A DNA stretch of 64,000 nucleotides from Micromonospora zamorensis (GTDB taxonomy: Bacteria > Actinomycetota > Actinomycetes > Mycobacteriales > Micromonosporaceae), in the NCBI RefSeq assembly GCF_900090275.1, contig NZ_LT607755.1, forward strand, positions 806,001-870,000, given 5' to 3'. The notes under the pieces were generated by a model, which saw only the letters and a list, made by a program, of their open reading frames with translations, was not told the origin of the DNA and ran no database searches. Both the position numbers and the translations under genes were made by a program. Position 1 is the stretch's first letter. Each line of letters starts with the position of its first letter. This document shows positions 46,801-55,222 of this stretch, in pieces.

Positions 46801-46809
46801 CGGGGGCGG

Positions 46810-47217
46810 TCAGGCGCGGCTGGAGATCTGCTGGACGGCCCAGGCGTTGCCGTCCGGGTCGGTGAAGAAGACGAAGCCGACATTGTCCAACGGGTGCGGC
46901 GTGGGGCTTGGGCTGGCACCCAGCACCTGGACGTCGCTGACCTCCACGCCACGTTCGACCAGCTCCGCGTGGGCCCGCTCGATGTCGGGCACCACCAGTT
47001 GCAGACCCTTGAGCGACCCCGGTGGCATGTCCGGGACGGCGCCCTTGCCGATCACGATCGAGCAGCCGGAGCCGGGCGGGGTCAGCTGGATGATGCGCGC
47101 CTCGTCGCCGATCACGGTGTCGTGGTCCACCACGAAGCCGAGCTGCTCGGCGTAGAACTTCTTGGCCCGGTCCAGGTCGGTGACCGGCACGATCACCACT
47201 TCCAGCGTCCAGTTCAT
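46810..47217 (-). CDS. VOC-family (glyoxalase-like) protein
   Basis: Small protein of 135 residues with the paired beta-alpha-beta-beta-beta VOC fold (VVIPVTDLDRAKKFYAEQLGF at the start, FVFFTDPDGNAWAVQQI at the end). Substrate unknown; relatives include glyoxalases and antibiotic-binding proteins. It is the last gene of an arsR-SRPBCC-VOC operon and overlaps the preceding gene by 4 bases; GAGGAGAG precedes its ATG. Confidence 0.88.
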   Translation of the reverse strand: MNWTLEVVIVPVTDLDRAKKFYAEQLGFVVDHDTVIGDEARIIQLTPPGSGCSIVIGKGAVPDMPPGSLKGLQLVVPDIERAHAELVERGVEVSDVQVLGASPSPTPHPLDNVGFVFFTDPDGNAWAVQQISSRA

Positions 47218-47720
47218 GGTTGCTCTCCTCGTATCGTCGTTGTGGAACGCAGCAGGTCGGCGAGCCGCGTGTAGCTCTGCCCGACCCCCCGGGTCATCGG
47301 GTAGCGCAGCACGGTGTCCCGCCCCTCCGTGGTGGCGTAGCGCAGCGTGGTGGTGACCGTCGTCCGGCCGGCCAGTTCGGTGAACTCGTGGCCGACCAGC
47401 GTCTCGCCCGGGTAGGACTGGTCATCGAACAGCTCGGTGCAGACCAGCCGGTGCGGTGGCTCGATCTGCCGGTAGGTCCCAGCCTGGACCATCCGCTCGC
47501 CCTCCGGGCCCTGCGACACGAACCGCCACCGCCCGCCGACCCGCAGGTCGACATCGCACTCCACCAGCCTCCAGCCGCGCGCGCCGTACCACCGGACCAG
47601 CAGCTCGGGTCGGGTGAAGGCGGCGAACACCAGGCGTGCCGGTGCCTCGAACAGCCGGCTCAGCACGATCTCCCGATCACCCGGGGTGTGGACGACGAGC
47701 GAATCGTCGACGCTGCTCAC
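47214..47720 (-). CDS. SRPBCC/AHSA1-family protein
   Basis: Protein of 168 residues with the START-like AHSA1 fold (SRLFEAPARLVFAAFTRPELLVRWYG; GHEFTELAGRTTVTTTLRY). Such proteins bind hydrophobic ligands. The GTG at 47720 overlaps the ArsR stop by 4 bases. ArsR-AHSA1 pairs are common in actinobacteria, where the regulator controls the pair; the ligand is not known. Confidence 0.88.
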   Translation of the reverse strand: MSSVDDSLVVHTPGDREIVLSRLFEAPARLVFAAFTRPELLVRWYGARGWRLVECDVDLRVGGRWRFVSQGPEGERMVQAGTYRQIEPPHRLVCTELFDDQSYPGETLVGHEFTELAGRTTVTTTLRYATTEGRDTVLRYPMTRGVGQSYTRLADLLRSTTTIRGEQP

Positions 47721-48097
47721 CCGCGCGGCCCGTCCGGTCGGGAGCGTCGACGGGCGGAGTCGGTCTGGTCGACGGCCTGGAGTTCGTCGAGCAGCGCGTC
47801 GAGGCGCTGATAGCTCTCTGCCCAGTAGTCGCGGTAGTCGGCGAGCCAGGCTGTCGCCTCCCGCAGCGGCCGGGCCTCCAGGCGGCAGGGTCGGCGCTGG
47901 GCGTCCCGGCCCCGGCTGACGAGGCCAGCGCGTTCCAGCACCTTGAGGTGCTTGGAGATGGCCGGTTGGCTCATCGCGAAGGGTGCTGCCAGCTCTGTCA
48001 CTGTCGCCTCCCCGGTCGCGAGACGGGCGAGGATGGCCCGTCGGGTCGGGTCGGCCAGCGCCGCGAAGGTCGCGTCCAGCAGTTCGGTGCCCACCAC
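47717..48097 (-). CDS. ArsR-family repressor
   Basis: Winged-helix regulator of 126 residues (DATFAALADPTRRAILARL, MSQPAISKHLKVLERAGLV). It lacks the ELCVCDL Cys motif of metal-sensing ArsR, so a non-metal signal is likely. It leads the arsR-SRPBCC-VOC operon. GTG 48097 has AGGAGG upstream. An overlapping palindromic operator covers the ribosome site and promoter. Confidence 0.88.
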   Translation of the reverse strand: MVGTELLDATFAALADPTRRAILARLATGEATVTELAAPFAMSQPAISKHLKVLERAGLVSRGRDAQRRPCRLEARPLREATAWLADYRDYWAESYQRLDALLDELQAVDQTDSARRRSRPDGPRG

Positions 48098-48109
48098 GTA
48101 TAACCTCCT

Positions 48110-48129
48110 GGTTTTATAACCACATGGTT
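48110..48129 (-). promoter_or_regulatory. Candidate ArsR operator
   Basis: Two interlocked dyads sit just upstream of the arsR ribosome site: GGTTTTATAACC (48110-48121) and AACCACATGGTT (48118-48129). The A/T content stands out from the surroundings. Binding here would block transcription and possibly translation of the operon. Confidence 0.5.
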
Positions 48130-48170
48130 TCTACCGTGGATGGTGCCACCGGTCAAGCACCCCGACAGCA

Positions 48171-48203
48171 TGGAAGGCCCCGGCGAACCGCCAGGGCCTT
48201 CCA
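48171..48203 (-). terminator. Hairpin terminator of sigB
   Basis: Inverted repeat TGGAAGGCCC (48171-48180) with 48194-48203 and an inner CGGC/GCC pairing, 13 bases beyond the sigma factor stop. Confidence 0.7.
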
Positions 48204-48215
48204 CGAGCAGGTGCA

Positions 48216-49232
48216 TCAGCAGGCGTACGACTCCAGGCGCTGGGCCCGCTCCGGCGCGCGCAGCTTCAGCAGCGTCACCTTCTCGATCTGCCGGATCCGC
48301 TCCCGGGACAGACCGAACTCCCGACCGACCTCGTCCAGCGTGCGCTGCCGGCCGTCGTCGAGACCGAACCGGAGCCGGATGACCGCCTGCTCCCGCTGGG
48401 ACAGGGTGGCCAGCACGATGCTCACCTCGTTGCGCAACTCACCCTGGGCGACGGCGTCGCCCGGCTCGGTGCGCGGGTCCACGGAGGCCACGAAGTCGCC
48501 GAGCGCGCTCTCGCCGTCGTCGCCGACGGCCTGGTCCAGGCTGACCGGCTCCCGGTCGTAGGAGATCAGCTCGATGACCTGGATCTCGGGGATCTCCAGG
48601 GCGCGGGCCACCTCGGCGACAGTGGGCTCGCGGCCCAGCGTCACCGCCAGCTCGCGGCGGGCGCGGACCATCCGGTTGACCTGCTCGACCATGTGCACCG
48701 GGATGCGGATCGTGCGGGCCTGGTCGGCCATCGCGCGGGTGATCGCCTGCCGGATCCACCACGTCGCGTACGTGGAGAACTTGTAGCCCTTGGCGTAGTC
48801 GAACTTCTCCACCGCCCGGATGAGACCGAGGTTGCCCTCCTGGATCAGGTCGAGGAAGGCCATGCCACGGCCGGTGTAGCGCTTGGCGATGCTGACGACC
48901 AGCCGCAGGTTCGCCTCCAGCAGGTGGTCCTTCGCGGCCCGGCCCTCCGCGACGATCAGCTCCAGGTCGGCCCGCAGCTCCGCGGAAACCGGGGTGCAGG
49001 TGGCGAGCTTCTCGTCGGCGAACAGGCCGGCCTCGATCCGACGGGCCAGGTCGACCTCCTGCGCGGCGGTCAGCAGCTTCGTGCGGCCGATCCCGTTGAG
49101 GTACGCCCGGACCAGGTCGGTGGAGATGCCACGCTCGTCGGTGGCGTCCAGGTCGGTGAGGACCTCGGAGGTCCCGTCGGTGTCGGTCGTGGTGGCCGGG
49201 CGCATCCGGTGTTCCGTCATCTGAAGGGCCAT
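48216..49232 (-). CDS. sigB: Group 2 RpoD-family sigma factor (SigB-like)
   Basis: Primary-like sigma factor of 338 residues. Regions 1.2 ([21 protein letters not shown]), 2 ([31 protein letters not shown]), 3 and 4 ([17 protein letters not shown]) are complete. It lacks the long acidic/basic N-terminus of the principal sigma factor at 61254. It matches mycobacterial SigB and Streptomyces HrdA/HrdD-type non-essential factors. ATG 49232, with GGGGAGAG upstream; an in-frame ATG four codons later is possible. Confidence 0.92.
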   Translation of the reverse strand: MALQMTEHRMRPATTTDTDGTSEVLTDLDATDERGISTDLVRAYLNGIGRTKLLTAAQEVDLARRIEAGLFADEKLATCTPVSAELRADLELIVAEGRAAKDHLLEANLRLVVSIAKRYTGRGMAFLDLIQEGNLGLIRAVEKFDYAKGYKFSTYATWWIRQAITRAMADQARTIRIPVHMVEQVNRMVRARRELAVTLGREPTVAEVARALEIPEIQVIELISYDREPVSLDQAVGDDGESALGDFVASVDPRTEPGDAVAQGELRNEVSIVLATLSQREQAVIRLRFGLDDGRQRTLDEVGREFGLSRERIRQIEKVTLLKLRAPERAQRLESYAC

Positions 49233-49463
49233 CTCTGTCTCTCCCCGTTTCCACGTCTGTGCCGTGTCTCCGGCCCAGTGGTGCCGGTGTGCACACAGCT
49301 TGGCGGTCGGGGCGTAAAACGGGAGTGAGGCGATCGGGCACCCGACAGGAATCAGGTCGGGTCTCTGGTGCGGTGTGTCGTCCCGGTGTGCGGTTGCCCG
49401 CCCCGACTACGTTGCGGACGGCCGGCCAGCTCGGGTCGGCGACGACGAAAGATGGAGGACGGC

Positions 49464-50252
49464 GTGGTCTTCAAGCGGCTCATGAAGGCGATGGGGGTCG
49501 GCGGCCCAGCGGTGGAGACGGTGCTGGCCAACCCGAACTGCCGCCCGGGCGGCCAGCTGGAGGGCCGCATCCAGGTGGTCGGCGGCGACCACCAGGTCGA
49601 CATCGACCACGTGACTCTCGGTCTGGTCACCCGGGTCGAGGTGGAGAGCGGCGACAACGACTACGACACCACTCAGGAGTTCCGTCGCCAGCAGATCACC
49701 GGCGCGTTCCGGCTGGAGCCGGGGCAGCGCCACGACATCCCGTTCCGCTTCGACGTGCCGTGGGAGACACCGGTCACCGAGCTGTACGGGCAGCACCTGC
49801 ACGGCATGACTATGGGCCTGCGTACCGAGCTGGAGGTCGCCCGCGCCGTCGACAAGGGTGACCTGGACGCCGTGTCGGTGCACCCGCTGCCCGCGCAGGA
49901 GCGACTGCTGGACGCGTTGCTGCGACTGGGCTTCCGGTTCGCCCGCGCCGATGTGGAGCGTGGGCACATCTACGGCGTACGACAGACGTTGCCCTTCTAC
50001 CAGGAGATCGAGTTTGGCCCGGCGCCCCAGTACGCCCGCTCGATCAACCAGTTGGAGGTCACCTTCGTCGCCGACGCGCAGCAGATGCAGGTGGTCCTGG
50101 AGGTCGACAAGCGCGGCGGCGTCTTCACGGAGGGGCGGGACGCCTTCGGCCGGTTCACTGTCGACCACGCCACCGCCGACCGCACCGACTGGACCGCCGA
50201 ACTCGACAACTGGCTCCGCCAGTCCCTGTCCCGCCGAGGCCTCTTCTCCTGA
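49464..50252 (+). CDS. spo0M: Spo0M-like sporulation-control protein
   Basis: Arrestin-fold protein of 262 residues (VVFKRLMKAMGVGGPAVET, PGGQLEGRIQVVGGD, LEPGQRHDIPFRFDVPWETP). Spo0M influences sporulation and cell-envelope functions in Bacillus; its role in actinobacteria is not clear. I use GTG 49464 because GGAGGA ends 5 bases upstream; an ATG at 49452 would overlap that site. Confidence 0.88.
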   Translation: MVFKRLMKAMGVGGPAVETVLANPNCRPGGQLEGRIQVVGGDHQVDIDHVTLGLVTRVEVESGDNDYDTTQEFRRQQITGAFRLEPGQRHDIPFRFDVPWETPVTELYGQHLHGMTMGLRTELEVARAVDKGDLDAVSVHPLPAQERLLDALLRLGFRFARADVERGHIYGVRQTLPFYQEIEFGPAPQYARSINQLEVTFVADAQQMQVVLEVDKRGGVFTEGRDAFGRFTVDHATADRTDWTAELDNWLRQSLSRRGLFS

Positions 50253-50294
50253 CCCCAACCCCCACCCCCACCCCCACCCCCACCCCCACCCCCC
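50251..50294. repeat. ACCCCC hexamer repeat
   Basis: About seven copies of a 6-base ACCCCC unit right after the spo0M stop. The reverse strand is a run of GGGGGT and could form a G-quadruplex. It lies between convergent spo0M and dtd, next to palindrome 4. Confidence 0.85.
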
Positions 50295-50314
50295 GCGCGC
50301 CCCCCTTCCGGCCC

Positions 50315-50375
50315 GTTGATCATGAAGTTATTGCCACGACACGCCGAGGCGGCGGGCAATAACTTCATGATCAAC
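50315..50375. repeat. Intergenic palindrome 4
   Basis: Perfect 21-bp inverted repeat (50315-50335 with 50355-50375) with a 19-base loop; ends read GTTGATCATG/CATGATCAAC. Between convergent spo0M and dtd, so it may terminate either. Confidence 0.85.
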
Positions 50376-50399
50376 CAGGGTGGCGGGGGTGGGGTGGGG

Positions 50400-50822
50400 T
50401 TAGAGGTCCAGGAGGAGGGTTCGGGGGCCTACGTTGGTGCTTTCCACCAGCATGTGGGCGCGGAAGCGGCCGGTTTCCACCGGGGCGTTGCGCTGGCGCA
50501 GTGCGTCGACGACCGCGGTCACCAGTGGTTCGGCCACCTCGGCGGGGGCGGCTGCCGTCCAACTTGGACGGCGACCCTTGCGGGCGTCCCCATAGAGGGT
50601 GAACTGGCTGACCACCAGGATCGGCGCGCCGGTGTCGGCGGCGGACCGCTCGTCGTCCAGGATGCGCAACTCGTGCACCTTGCGGGCCATCGTCTGAGCG
50701 GTCTCCGCGGTGTCGGTGTGGGTCACCCCGAGCAGCACCAGCAGGCCGTTCTCGATCGCGCCGACCACCTCGCCGTCCACTGTCACGCTGGCCCGCCCGA
50801 CGGTCTGCACCACCGCACGCAT
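50400..50822 (-). CDS. dtd: D-aminoacyl-tRNA deacylase
   Basis: Hydrolyses D-aminoacyl-tRNAs, 140 residues. [21 protein letters not shown] and the active-site [17 protein letters not shown] are conserved. The C-terminal Gly-cis-Pro motif appears as NVGPRT where NDGPVT is usual, and FRAHM replaces FGADM. The GP itself is kept. ATG 50822. Confidence 0.92.
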   Translation of the reverse strand: MRAVVQTVGRASVTVDGEVVGAIENGLLVLLGVTHTDTAETAQTMARKVHELRILDDERSAADTGAPILVVSQFTLYGDARKGRRPSWTAAAPAEVAEPLVTAVVDALRQRNAPVETGRFRAHMLVESTNVGPRTLLLDL

Positions 50823-50868
50823 CAGCAGCCCGCCGCAACGCCGGCAGCCGGCGCAGAACCTGCCCGCG

Positions 50869-52353
50869 TCACGCGGTCACCGCCTCGATGAAGCCGCGCT
50901 CCACCAGGTGCGCCACGATCGGGCCCGCGGCCTCGGCCATCTCGTCGGGCTCGACGTCGTGCGCGGCGGCGAGCAGGGCGAGCTGGTCGCGCAGCGGTAG
51001 GCGGCCGTCGGCGCCACCGACCAGGGCCAGCACCAGCGGGTCGATCTCCTCGGTCCAGCGCAGGCCGTGCGGCATCGCGAGGACCTGCCGGTCCACCCCC
51101 CAGCCCTCGTCACCCATGGTGGCCTCCTGGCGCAGTTGGAGGCCCTCGGCGGCCCGGTAGCGCTCGGCGAGCAGCGCTTCGGTGTCGCGTACCCGCAGAA
51201 AGTCCTGGCGGTCGAACCAGGCGGCCACCTGGTCGCCCAGCGGCGGCTGCACCCGCTGGCGCAGGTCCTCCACCCGGACCACCGGGTCGGCGTGCCCACC
51301 CCGTCGCAGCGACACGATGCCGAAGCCGATCCCCTCCACCTTGTGCGCGTCGAACCAGTCGAGCCAGGCGGCCATCCGCTGCGGGTCGGTGGTCTCGCCG
51401 GCGTCGGTGAGCCACAGGTCGACGTACGCCATCGGGTCTGCCACCTCGCGCTGGATGACCCAGGCGTCCAGGCCGGTCCCGGAGAACCAGCCGGCGACCC
51501 ACTCGTCCCACTCCTCGCCGGCGACGTGCACCCAGTTTGCCAGGTACTGCATGGTGCCGCCCTCGGTGAGCAGGCCCGGGGCGGCGGCGGCCAGCTCGGC
51601 GCCGATCGCGTCACCGACCCGGCCGGAGTCACGGTAGACGTGCGTGGTGGTGCCCGGGCCGACCACGAACGGCGGGTTGCTCACCACCAGGTCGAAGCGT
51701 CGGCCGGCAACCGGGGCGACCAGGTCGCCGCGCAGCAGCTCCCAGTCCTGACCATTGAGGGCGGCGGTGGTTCTGGCGAAGCGCAGTGCCCGCTCCGAGA
51801 GGTCGGTGGCCGTCACCGAGTCGGCGTGGGTGGCCAGGTGCAGGGCCTGGACGCCAGAGCCGGTGCCGAGGTCCAGCGCGCTGCCCACCGGCCGGCGGAT
51901 GGTCGCCCCGATCAGGGTGTGGGTGGCCCCGCCGATGCCGAGCACGTGCTCGGCGTGCAACGGGCGACCCGGTCGGGCACTGGCCGGCACGTCGGCGAGC
52001 ACCCACCAGTCGTCGCCGTACGGCTCCAGGTCGACGCCGGCACGCAGCCCGTCGCCGTACCGCTCGACCAGCCCGCCGGCCAGCGCCTCCTGCAGGCTCA
52101 GTGGCGCCAGCGCGGCGGCCACCAGCGCTTCCGGCTCGGTCTGGTCGCAGATGAACACCCGGATCAGGGTGCCCAGTGGGTCGCCGTCCTCGGTGGCGCG
52201 CAGCGCGGCCCGGTAGTCGTTGCGGGCGACGGCGGTGGTCGCCTGGGCGCCCAGGCGCTCGGCGATGCCGTGGCTGGTGAAACCGGTCCGGGTCAGCGCG
52301 TCGCGCAGCGCGTCGACGCCGGCGGGGGAGAGCAGCATGTCGTGTTCGTCCAC
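50869..52353 (-). CDS. Class I SAM-dependent methyltransferase
   Basis: Protein of 494 residues. An N-terminal helical domain (about 1-150) precedes the Rossmann methyltransferase fold with [16 protein letters not shown] and the NPPF motif ([13 protein letters not shown]). NPPF is typical of N-methylation of Asn/Gln or of nucleic-acid bases. A C-terminal winged-helix-like region follows. Target unknown; a ribosomal or release-factor modification is possible. GTG 52353 with AGGA upstream. Downstream of dtd's start by 46 bases, possibly cotranscribed with it. Confidence 0.85.
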   Translation of the reverse strand: MDEHDMLLSPAGVDALRDALTRTGFTSHGIAERLGAQATTAVARNDYRAALRATEDGDPLGTLIRVFICDQTEPEALVAAALAPLSLQEALAGGLVERYGDGLRAGVDLEPYGDDWWVLADVPASARPGRPLHAEHVLGIGGATHTLIGATIRRPVGSALDLGTGSGVQALHLATHADSVTATDLSERALRFARTTAALNGQDWELLRGDLVAPVAGRRFDLVVSNPPFVVGPGTTTHVYRDSGRVGDAIGAELAAAAPGLLTEGGTMQYLANWVHVAGEEWDEWVAGWFSGTGLDAWVIQREVADPMAYVDLWLTDAGETTDPQRMAAWLDWFDAHKVEGIGFGIVSLRRGGHADPVVRVEDLRQRVQPPLGDQVAAWFDRQDFLRVRDTEALLAERYRAAEGLQLRQEATMGDEGWGVDRQVLAMPHGLRWTEEIDPLVLALVGGADGRLPLRDQLALLAAAHDVEPDEMAEAAGPIVAHLVERGFIEAVTA

Positions 52354-52387
52354 CCCGACATCCTGCCTGCCGTCGCGGAGAAAGCCG

Positions 52388-53389
52388 TCACCACCCGCGA
52401 GATTCGACCCCGACCTCCGGCCGCTTCAGCTCCGCACCGGTCGGGGCCGAGGGCCCGCCGGGCACCGCCACGACCAGGTCCGGCGGTACGACCGTCGCCA
52501 GCCCTCGGCGTGCGGCCATCCGGTCGACGACCAGGGCGTACGCGGACAGCACCAGCACGTCGACGAGGACGAGCTGCCATGGGGCGTCGGCCATCGTCTC
52601 GTCGGCGCTGAGCCCGCCGAACGCCGCCGCCAGGGTGAACGCGGTCAGATTGTTCACCACGTGCAGCGCGATCGCGGCCTCGAGCCCGCCGGTTCGCACC
52701 GTCAACCAGCCGAACAACGCGCCCATGAATGCCAGGTCCAGGAAACCCCAGATCGTGCCCCAGCCGTGTGCCGCGGCGAAGAGCACCGCCTGAAGGGCGA
52801 TCGCGGGCCAGGGTGAGCGAAGGTACGCGCCAACGGCCTGTAACAGCCAGCCCCGGAAGGCGTACTCCTCCGCGGCGGCCTGGAATGGCACCAGCAGCAG
52901 GACCATCAGCAGGCCGGCGGCGAACTCCGGCCCACCCACCCACGTGTCCGCCGGGGCGAGCACCGAGCTCTCGCCGGTCAGCCCGAGCAGCAGGTCCGCG
53001 CCGAACAGCATGACGATGATCAGCGGCGTGGCGATCAGGAGGCAGCAGCCGAGCCAGTTCCACCGCAGCCGGCCGAGCACCGACGAGAGCGTGCCTGCGG
53101 GCCGGCGCTGCACGAGCCAGGCCGCGCCGAACAGAAGTGGGAGTAACAACGCCAGCGAGGCGATCAGCAGTGCGGCGTCCGGAATCGGGCCGAAGGTGGG
53201 AAGCCCGTCGGCGTCGTACGGGCGGTTGGTGAGCTCGGCCACGACGGCGGCGACGCCGAAGAGTAGGCAGAGGACCACCACCGCCGAGACAACCAGCGCG
53301 ACGGTGCCGACGAGGGGCTGCCACCAGCGGTGCCGGGCAGTGCGGCCGAGCCGGTGGTACGGGGAACCGGGCGGGGCGGTCCACAGCAT
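52388..53389 (-). CDS. CPBP-family intramembrane metalloprotease
   Basis: Membrane protein of 333 residues with about eight hydrophobic segments. Motif 1 EEYAFRG lies near residue 170, motif 2 LFAAAHG follows and HVVNN is motif 3; these are the CAAX/Abi zinc ligands. Members process peptides or confer bacteriocin self-immunity; the target here is unknown. Start ATG 53389 (MLWTAPPG) is chosen since the preceding 50 residues are non-membrane and overlap the divergent gene's promoter region. Confidence 0.87.
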   Translation of the reverse strand: MLWTAPPGSPYHRLGRTARHRWWQPLVGTVALVVSAVVVLCLLFGVAAVVAELTNRPYDADGLPTFGPIPDAALLIASLALLLPLLFGAAWLVQRRPAGTLSSVLGRLRWNWLGCCLLIATPLIIVMLFGADLLLGLTGESSVLAPADTWVGGPEFAAGLLMVLLLVPFQAAAEEYAFRGWLLQAVGAYLRSPWPAIALQAVLFAAAHGWGTIWGFLDLAFMGALFGWLTVRTGGLEAAIALHVVNNLTAFTLAAAFGGLSADETMADAPWQLVLVDVLVLSAYALVVDRMAARRGLATVVPPDLVVAVPGGPSAPTGAELKRPEVGVESRGW

Positions 53390-53481
53390 GTCGTCGAGCG
53401 TGGCAGACGAGCGCCACGTGTCGCGAGACGATCGGAGCGTCGGCGTCCGCCCGGATCGGTGGGCCAGGCAGGATGGTCCGC

Positions 53482-54063
53482 ATGACGCTAGTGCTGCCCA
53501 TCGACCCAGAGGCCAACCGGTTGCTGGAGCGCAGCCCACTGGCCCTGCTCATCGGGATGACCCTGGACCAGCAGGTGCCGATGGAGAAGGCGTTCTCCTC
53601 GCCGTACGTGCTGGCGCAGCGGCTCGGCCACGAACTGGACGCGGTCGAGCTGGCCGGGTACGACCCGGAGGCCCTGGTCGCGCTCTTCGCCCAGCCGCCC
53701 GCACTGCACCGGTTTCCGAAGGCGATGGCGGCCCGGGTGCAGGAGGTCTGCCAGGTCCTGGTGGAGCGCTACGACGGTGACGCGGCGCTGCTCTGGGCCG
53801 ACGTCGCCGACGGGCCGGAGCTGCTGCGCCGGGTCTCCGGGCTGCCCGGCTTCGGCAAGCAGAAGGCGCAGATCTTCGTAGCTCTGCTCGGAAAGCGGTT
53901 CGGGGTCACCCCGCAGGACTGGCGGACGGCGGCCGGCGGGTACGGCGACCCGGGCGCGTACCGGTCGGTGGCCGACGTCACCGACGCCGACTCGTTGCGC
54001 CAGGTGCGGGAGTACAAGCAGCAGATGAAGGCAGCGGCCAAGGCGAAGACCGCCGGCGGCTGA
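53482..54063 (+). CDS. HhH-GPD-type base-excision repair protein
   Basis: DNA glycosylase-like protein of 193 residues (SPLALLIGMTLDQQVPMEKAF). The helix-hairpin-helix is SGLPGFGKQKAQIFVALLGKRFG. The Lys of bifunctional glycosylases is not obvious. The substrate lesion is unknown. ATG 53482 is preferred, with AGGA 8 bases upstream; ATG 53473 is an alternative. Confidence 0.83.
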   Translation: MTLVLPIDPEANRLLERSPLALLIGMTLDQQVPMEKAFSSPYVLAQRLGHELDAVELAGYDPEALVALFAQPPALHRFPKAMAARVQEVCQVLVERYDGDAALLWADVADGPELLRRVSGLPGFGKQKAQIFVALLGKRFGVTPQDWRTAAGGYGDPGAYRSVADVTDADSLRQVREYKQQMKAAAKAKTAGG

Positions 54064-54091
54064 AAGCGACCGGCCTGGTGGGGGCTGTCGC

Positions 54092-54409
54092 TCAGGCCGC
54101 GGTGGGGTGCGCCAGCGAGGCCAGCGCGCGCCGGACGTCGGCCAGCGAGACGGTCGCGGAGTCGTCCAGGTCGGCGAGGCCGGCCTCGATCCACTGGCGC
54201 ATCAGCGTGGTGACCCCGATGCCTCGGGCGTCGGCGGCGGCCCGCACCCGCTCGTACGTCTCCAGTGGCAGCCGGACCGACCGGCTCACCATCGGCACGT
54301 CGGTGTCGGGGGCGGGGAGGTCCACCCCCGGGCCCTCGTCGATCAGCTCGGCGATGCGGTCGTCGCCGCTGTGGAACTGCTTGGTCGCGTCGTTTCGGTG
54401 CATCGTCAC
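54092..54409 (-). CDS. BrnA-like antitoxin (ribbon-helix-helix)
   Basis: Protein of 105 residues. C-terminal ribbon-helix-helix region (SRSVRLPLETYERVRAAADA, GVTTLMRQWIEAGL) would bind DNA; the N-terminal part would contact the toxin. GTG 54409 with GGAGG upstream; ATG two codons later possible. It lies 7 bases after the putative toxin gene. The toxin-first order matches brnT-brnA. Confidence 0.72.
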   Translation of the reverse strand: MTMHRNDATKQFHSGDDRIAELIDEGPGVDLPAPDTDVPMVSRSVRLPLETYERVRAAADARGIGVTTLMRQWIEAGLADLDDSATVSLADVRRALASLAHPTAA

Positions 54410-54416
54410 GGCCTCC

Positions 54417-54725
54417 TCATCGGCGAGATCTCCGCACGGCCTCGTCGTAGCGCTTGGACTCGGCGTCGCTCAGCTCACGAGCGGAGAGGATGTCCCAGTC
54501 GTTGTCGGTGCCATCGGCCTCGGCGAGCAGCACCGCCAGTCGGCGGCCCCGACGGGCGGCGGCGTAGACCACCATCACGTCGTCACCCAGATGGCGGATC
54601 ACCCGTCGGGCGCTGTGCAGCGCCTCCCAGACTTCCCCGGGTGTGACGTCGTAGACCCTCAGGTTGGCCAACGCCTCGTCGGTGAAGCTGAACCTGCTGC
54701 CCACGCCAGGCAGCGTACCACGCAC
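54417..54725 (-). CDS. BrnT-like toxin of a type II toxin-antitoxin pair
   Basis: Basic protein of 102 residues with a compact alpha/beta pattern (ANLRVYDVTPGEVWEALHSARR, VYAAARRGRRLAVLL). It ends WDILSARELSDAESKRYDEA, close to the ARxxTxxERxxY end of BrnT ribonucleases. The match is by pattern only. The GTG at 54725 has no good ribosome site and a GTG seven codons later is possible, so the true start is uncertain. Confidence 0.6.
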   Translation of the reverse strand: MRGTLPGVGSRFSFTDEALANLRVYDVTPGEVWEALHSARRVIRHLGDDVMVVYAAARRGRRLAVLLAEADGTDNDWDILSARELSDAESKRYDEAVRRSRR

Positions 54726-54808
54726 GTAACACGCGACGGGATGAGTCGAAGTTCGCTGATCACGGCCCTGCGGTGACAGGATGAGGCGTAACCCCCTCGA
54801 GGAGGTCC

Positions 54809-55168
54809 ATGGTGAAGCGTCAGGCGTACCAGCCGATTCTGATCACCGACGCCTCGCGCAGCCAGGGTGACCAGCTCACCAGCCGTCAGCGCCGCTACGT
54901 CCTGATGATGGGCATCCGGGTGGCCTGCATCATCGCCGGCGCGATCCTGGTCGGTGCGAACGCCCCGCTGCTCTGGCTCTGGCTGCCGTTGTGCGCCCTC
55001 GGCATGGTGCTCATCCCCTGGCTGGCCGTGCTGCTGGCCAACGACCGGCCGCCGAAGGAAGAGCACCGGCTGGCCAACAGGTTCCACCGCCGGCACACGG
55101 ACGACACCCCGCCGATGAGCCTCACCGCCGAGGAGCGCCCGCACAAGGTCATCGACGCCGAACCCTGA
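54809..55168 (+). CDS. DUF3099 membrane protein
   Basis: Protein of 119 residues with two hydrophobic segments (about 33-52 and 54-76) and charged termini (YQPILITDASRSQGDQLTSRQRRYV). DUF3099 proteins are found across actinobacteria near sigB/dtxR; function unknown. ATG 54809 with GAGGAGG upstream. The stop codon lies within a terminator hairpin. Confidence 0.85.
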   Translation: MVKRQAYQPILITDASRSQGDQLTSRQRRYVLMMGIRVACIIAGAILVGANAPLLWLWLPLCALGMVLIPWLAVLLANDRPPKEEHRLANRFHRRHTDDTPPMSLTAEERPHKVIDAEP

Positions 55169-55187
55169 CCCGCGAACGGGCCAGGGT
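55161..55187 (+). terminator. Hairpin terminator of the DUF3099 gene
   Basis: AACCCTG-A-CCCG with CGGG-C-CAGGGTT (55161-55172 and 55176-55187) around a CGA-centred loop. It overlaps the stop codon, and psuK converges on it. Confidence 0.65.
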
Positions 55188-55222
55188 TCGAGCACTCGGG
55201 AGCCGCGGCCGTGCGCTGGCGA

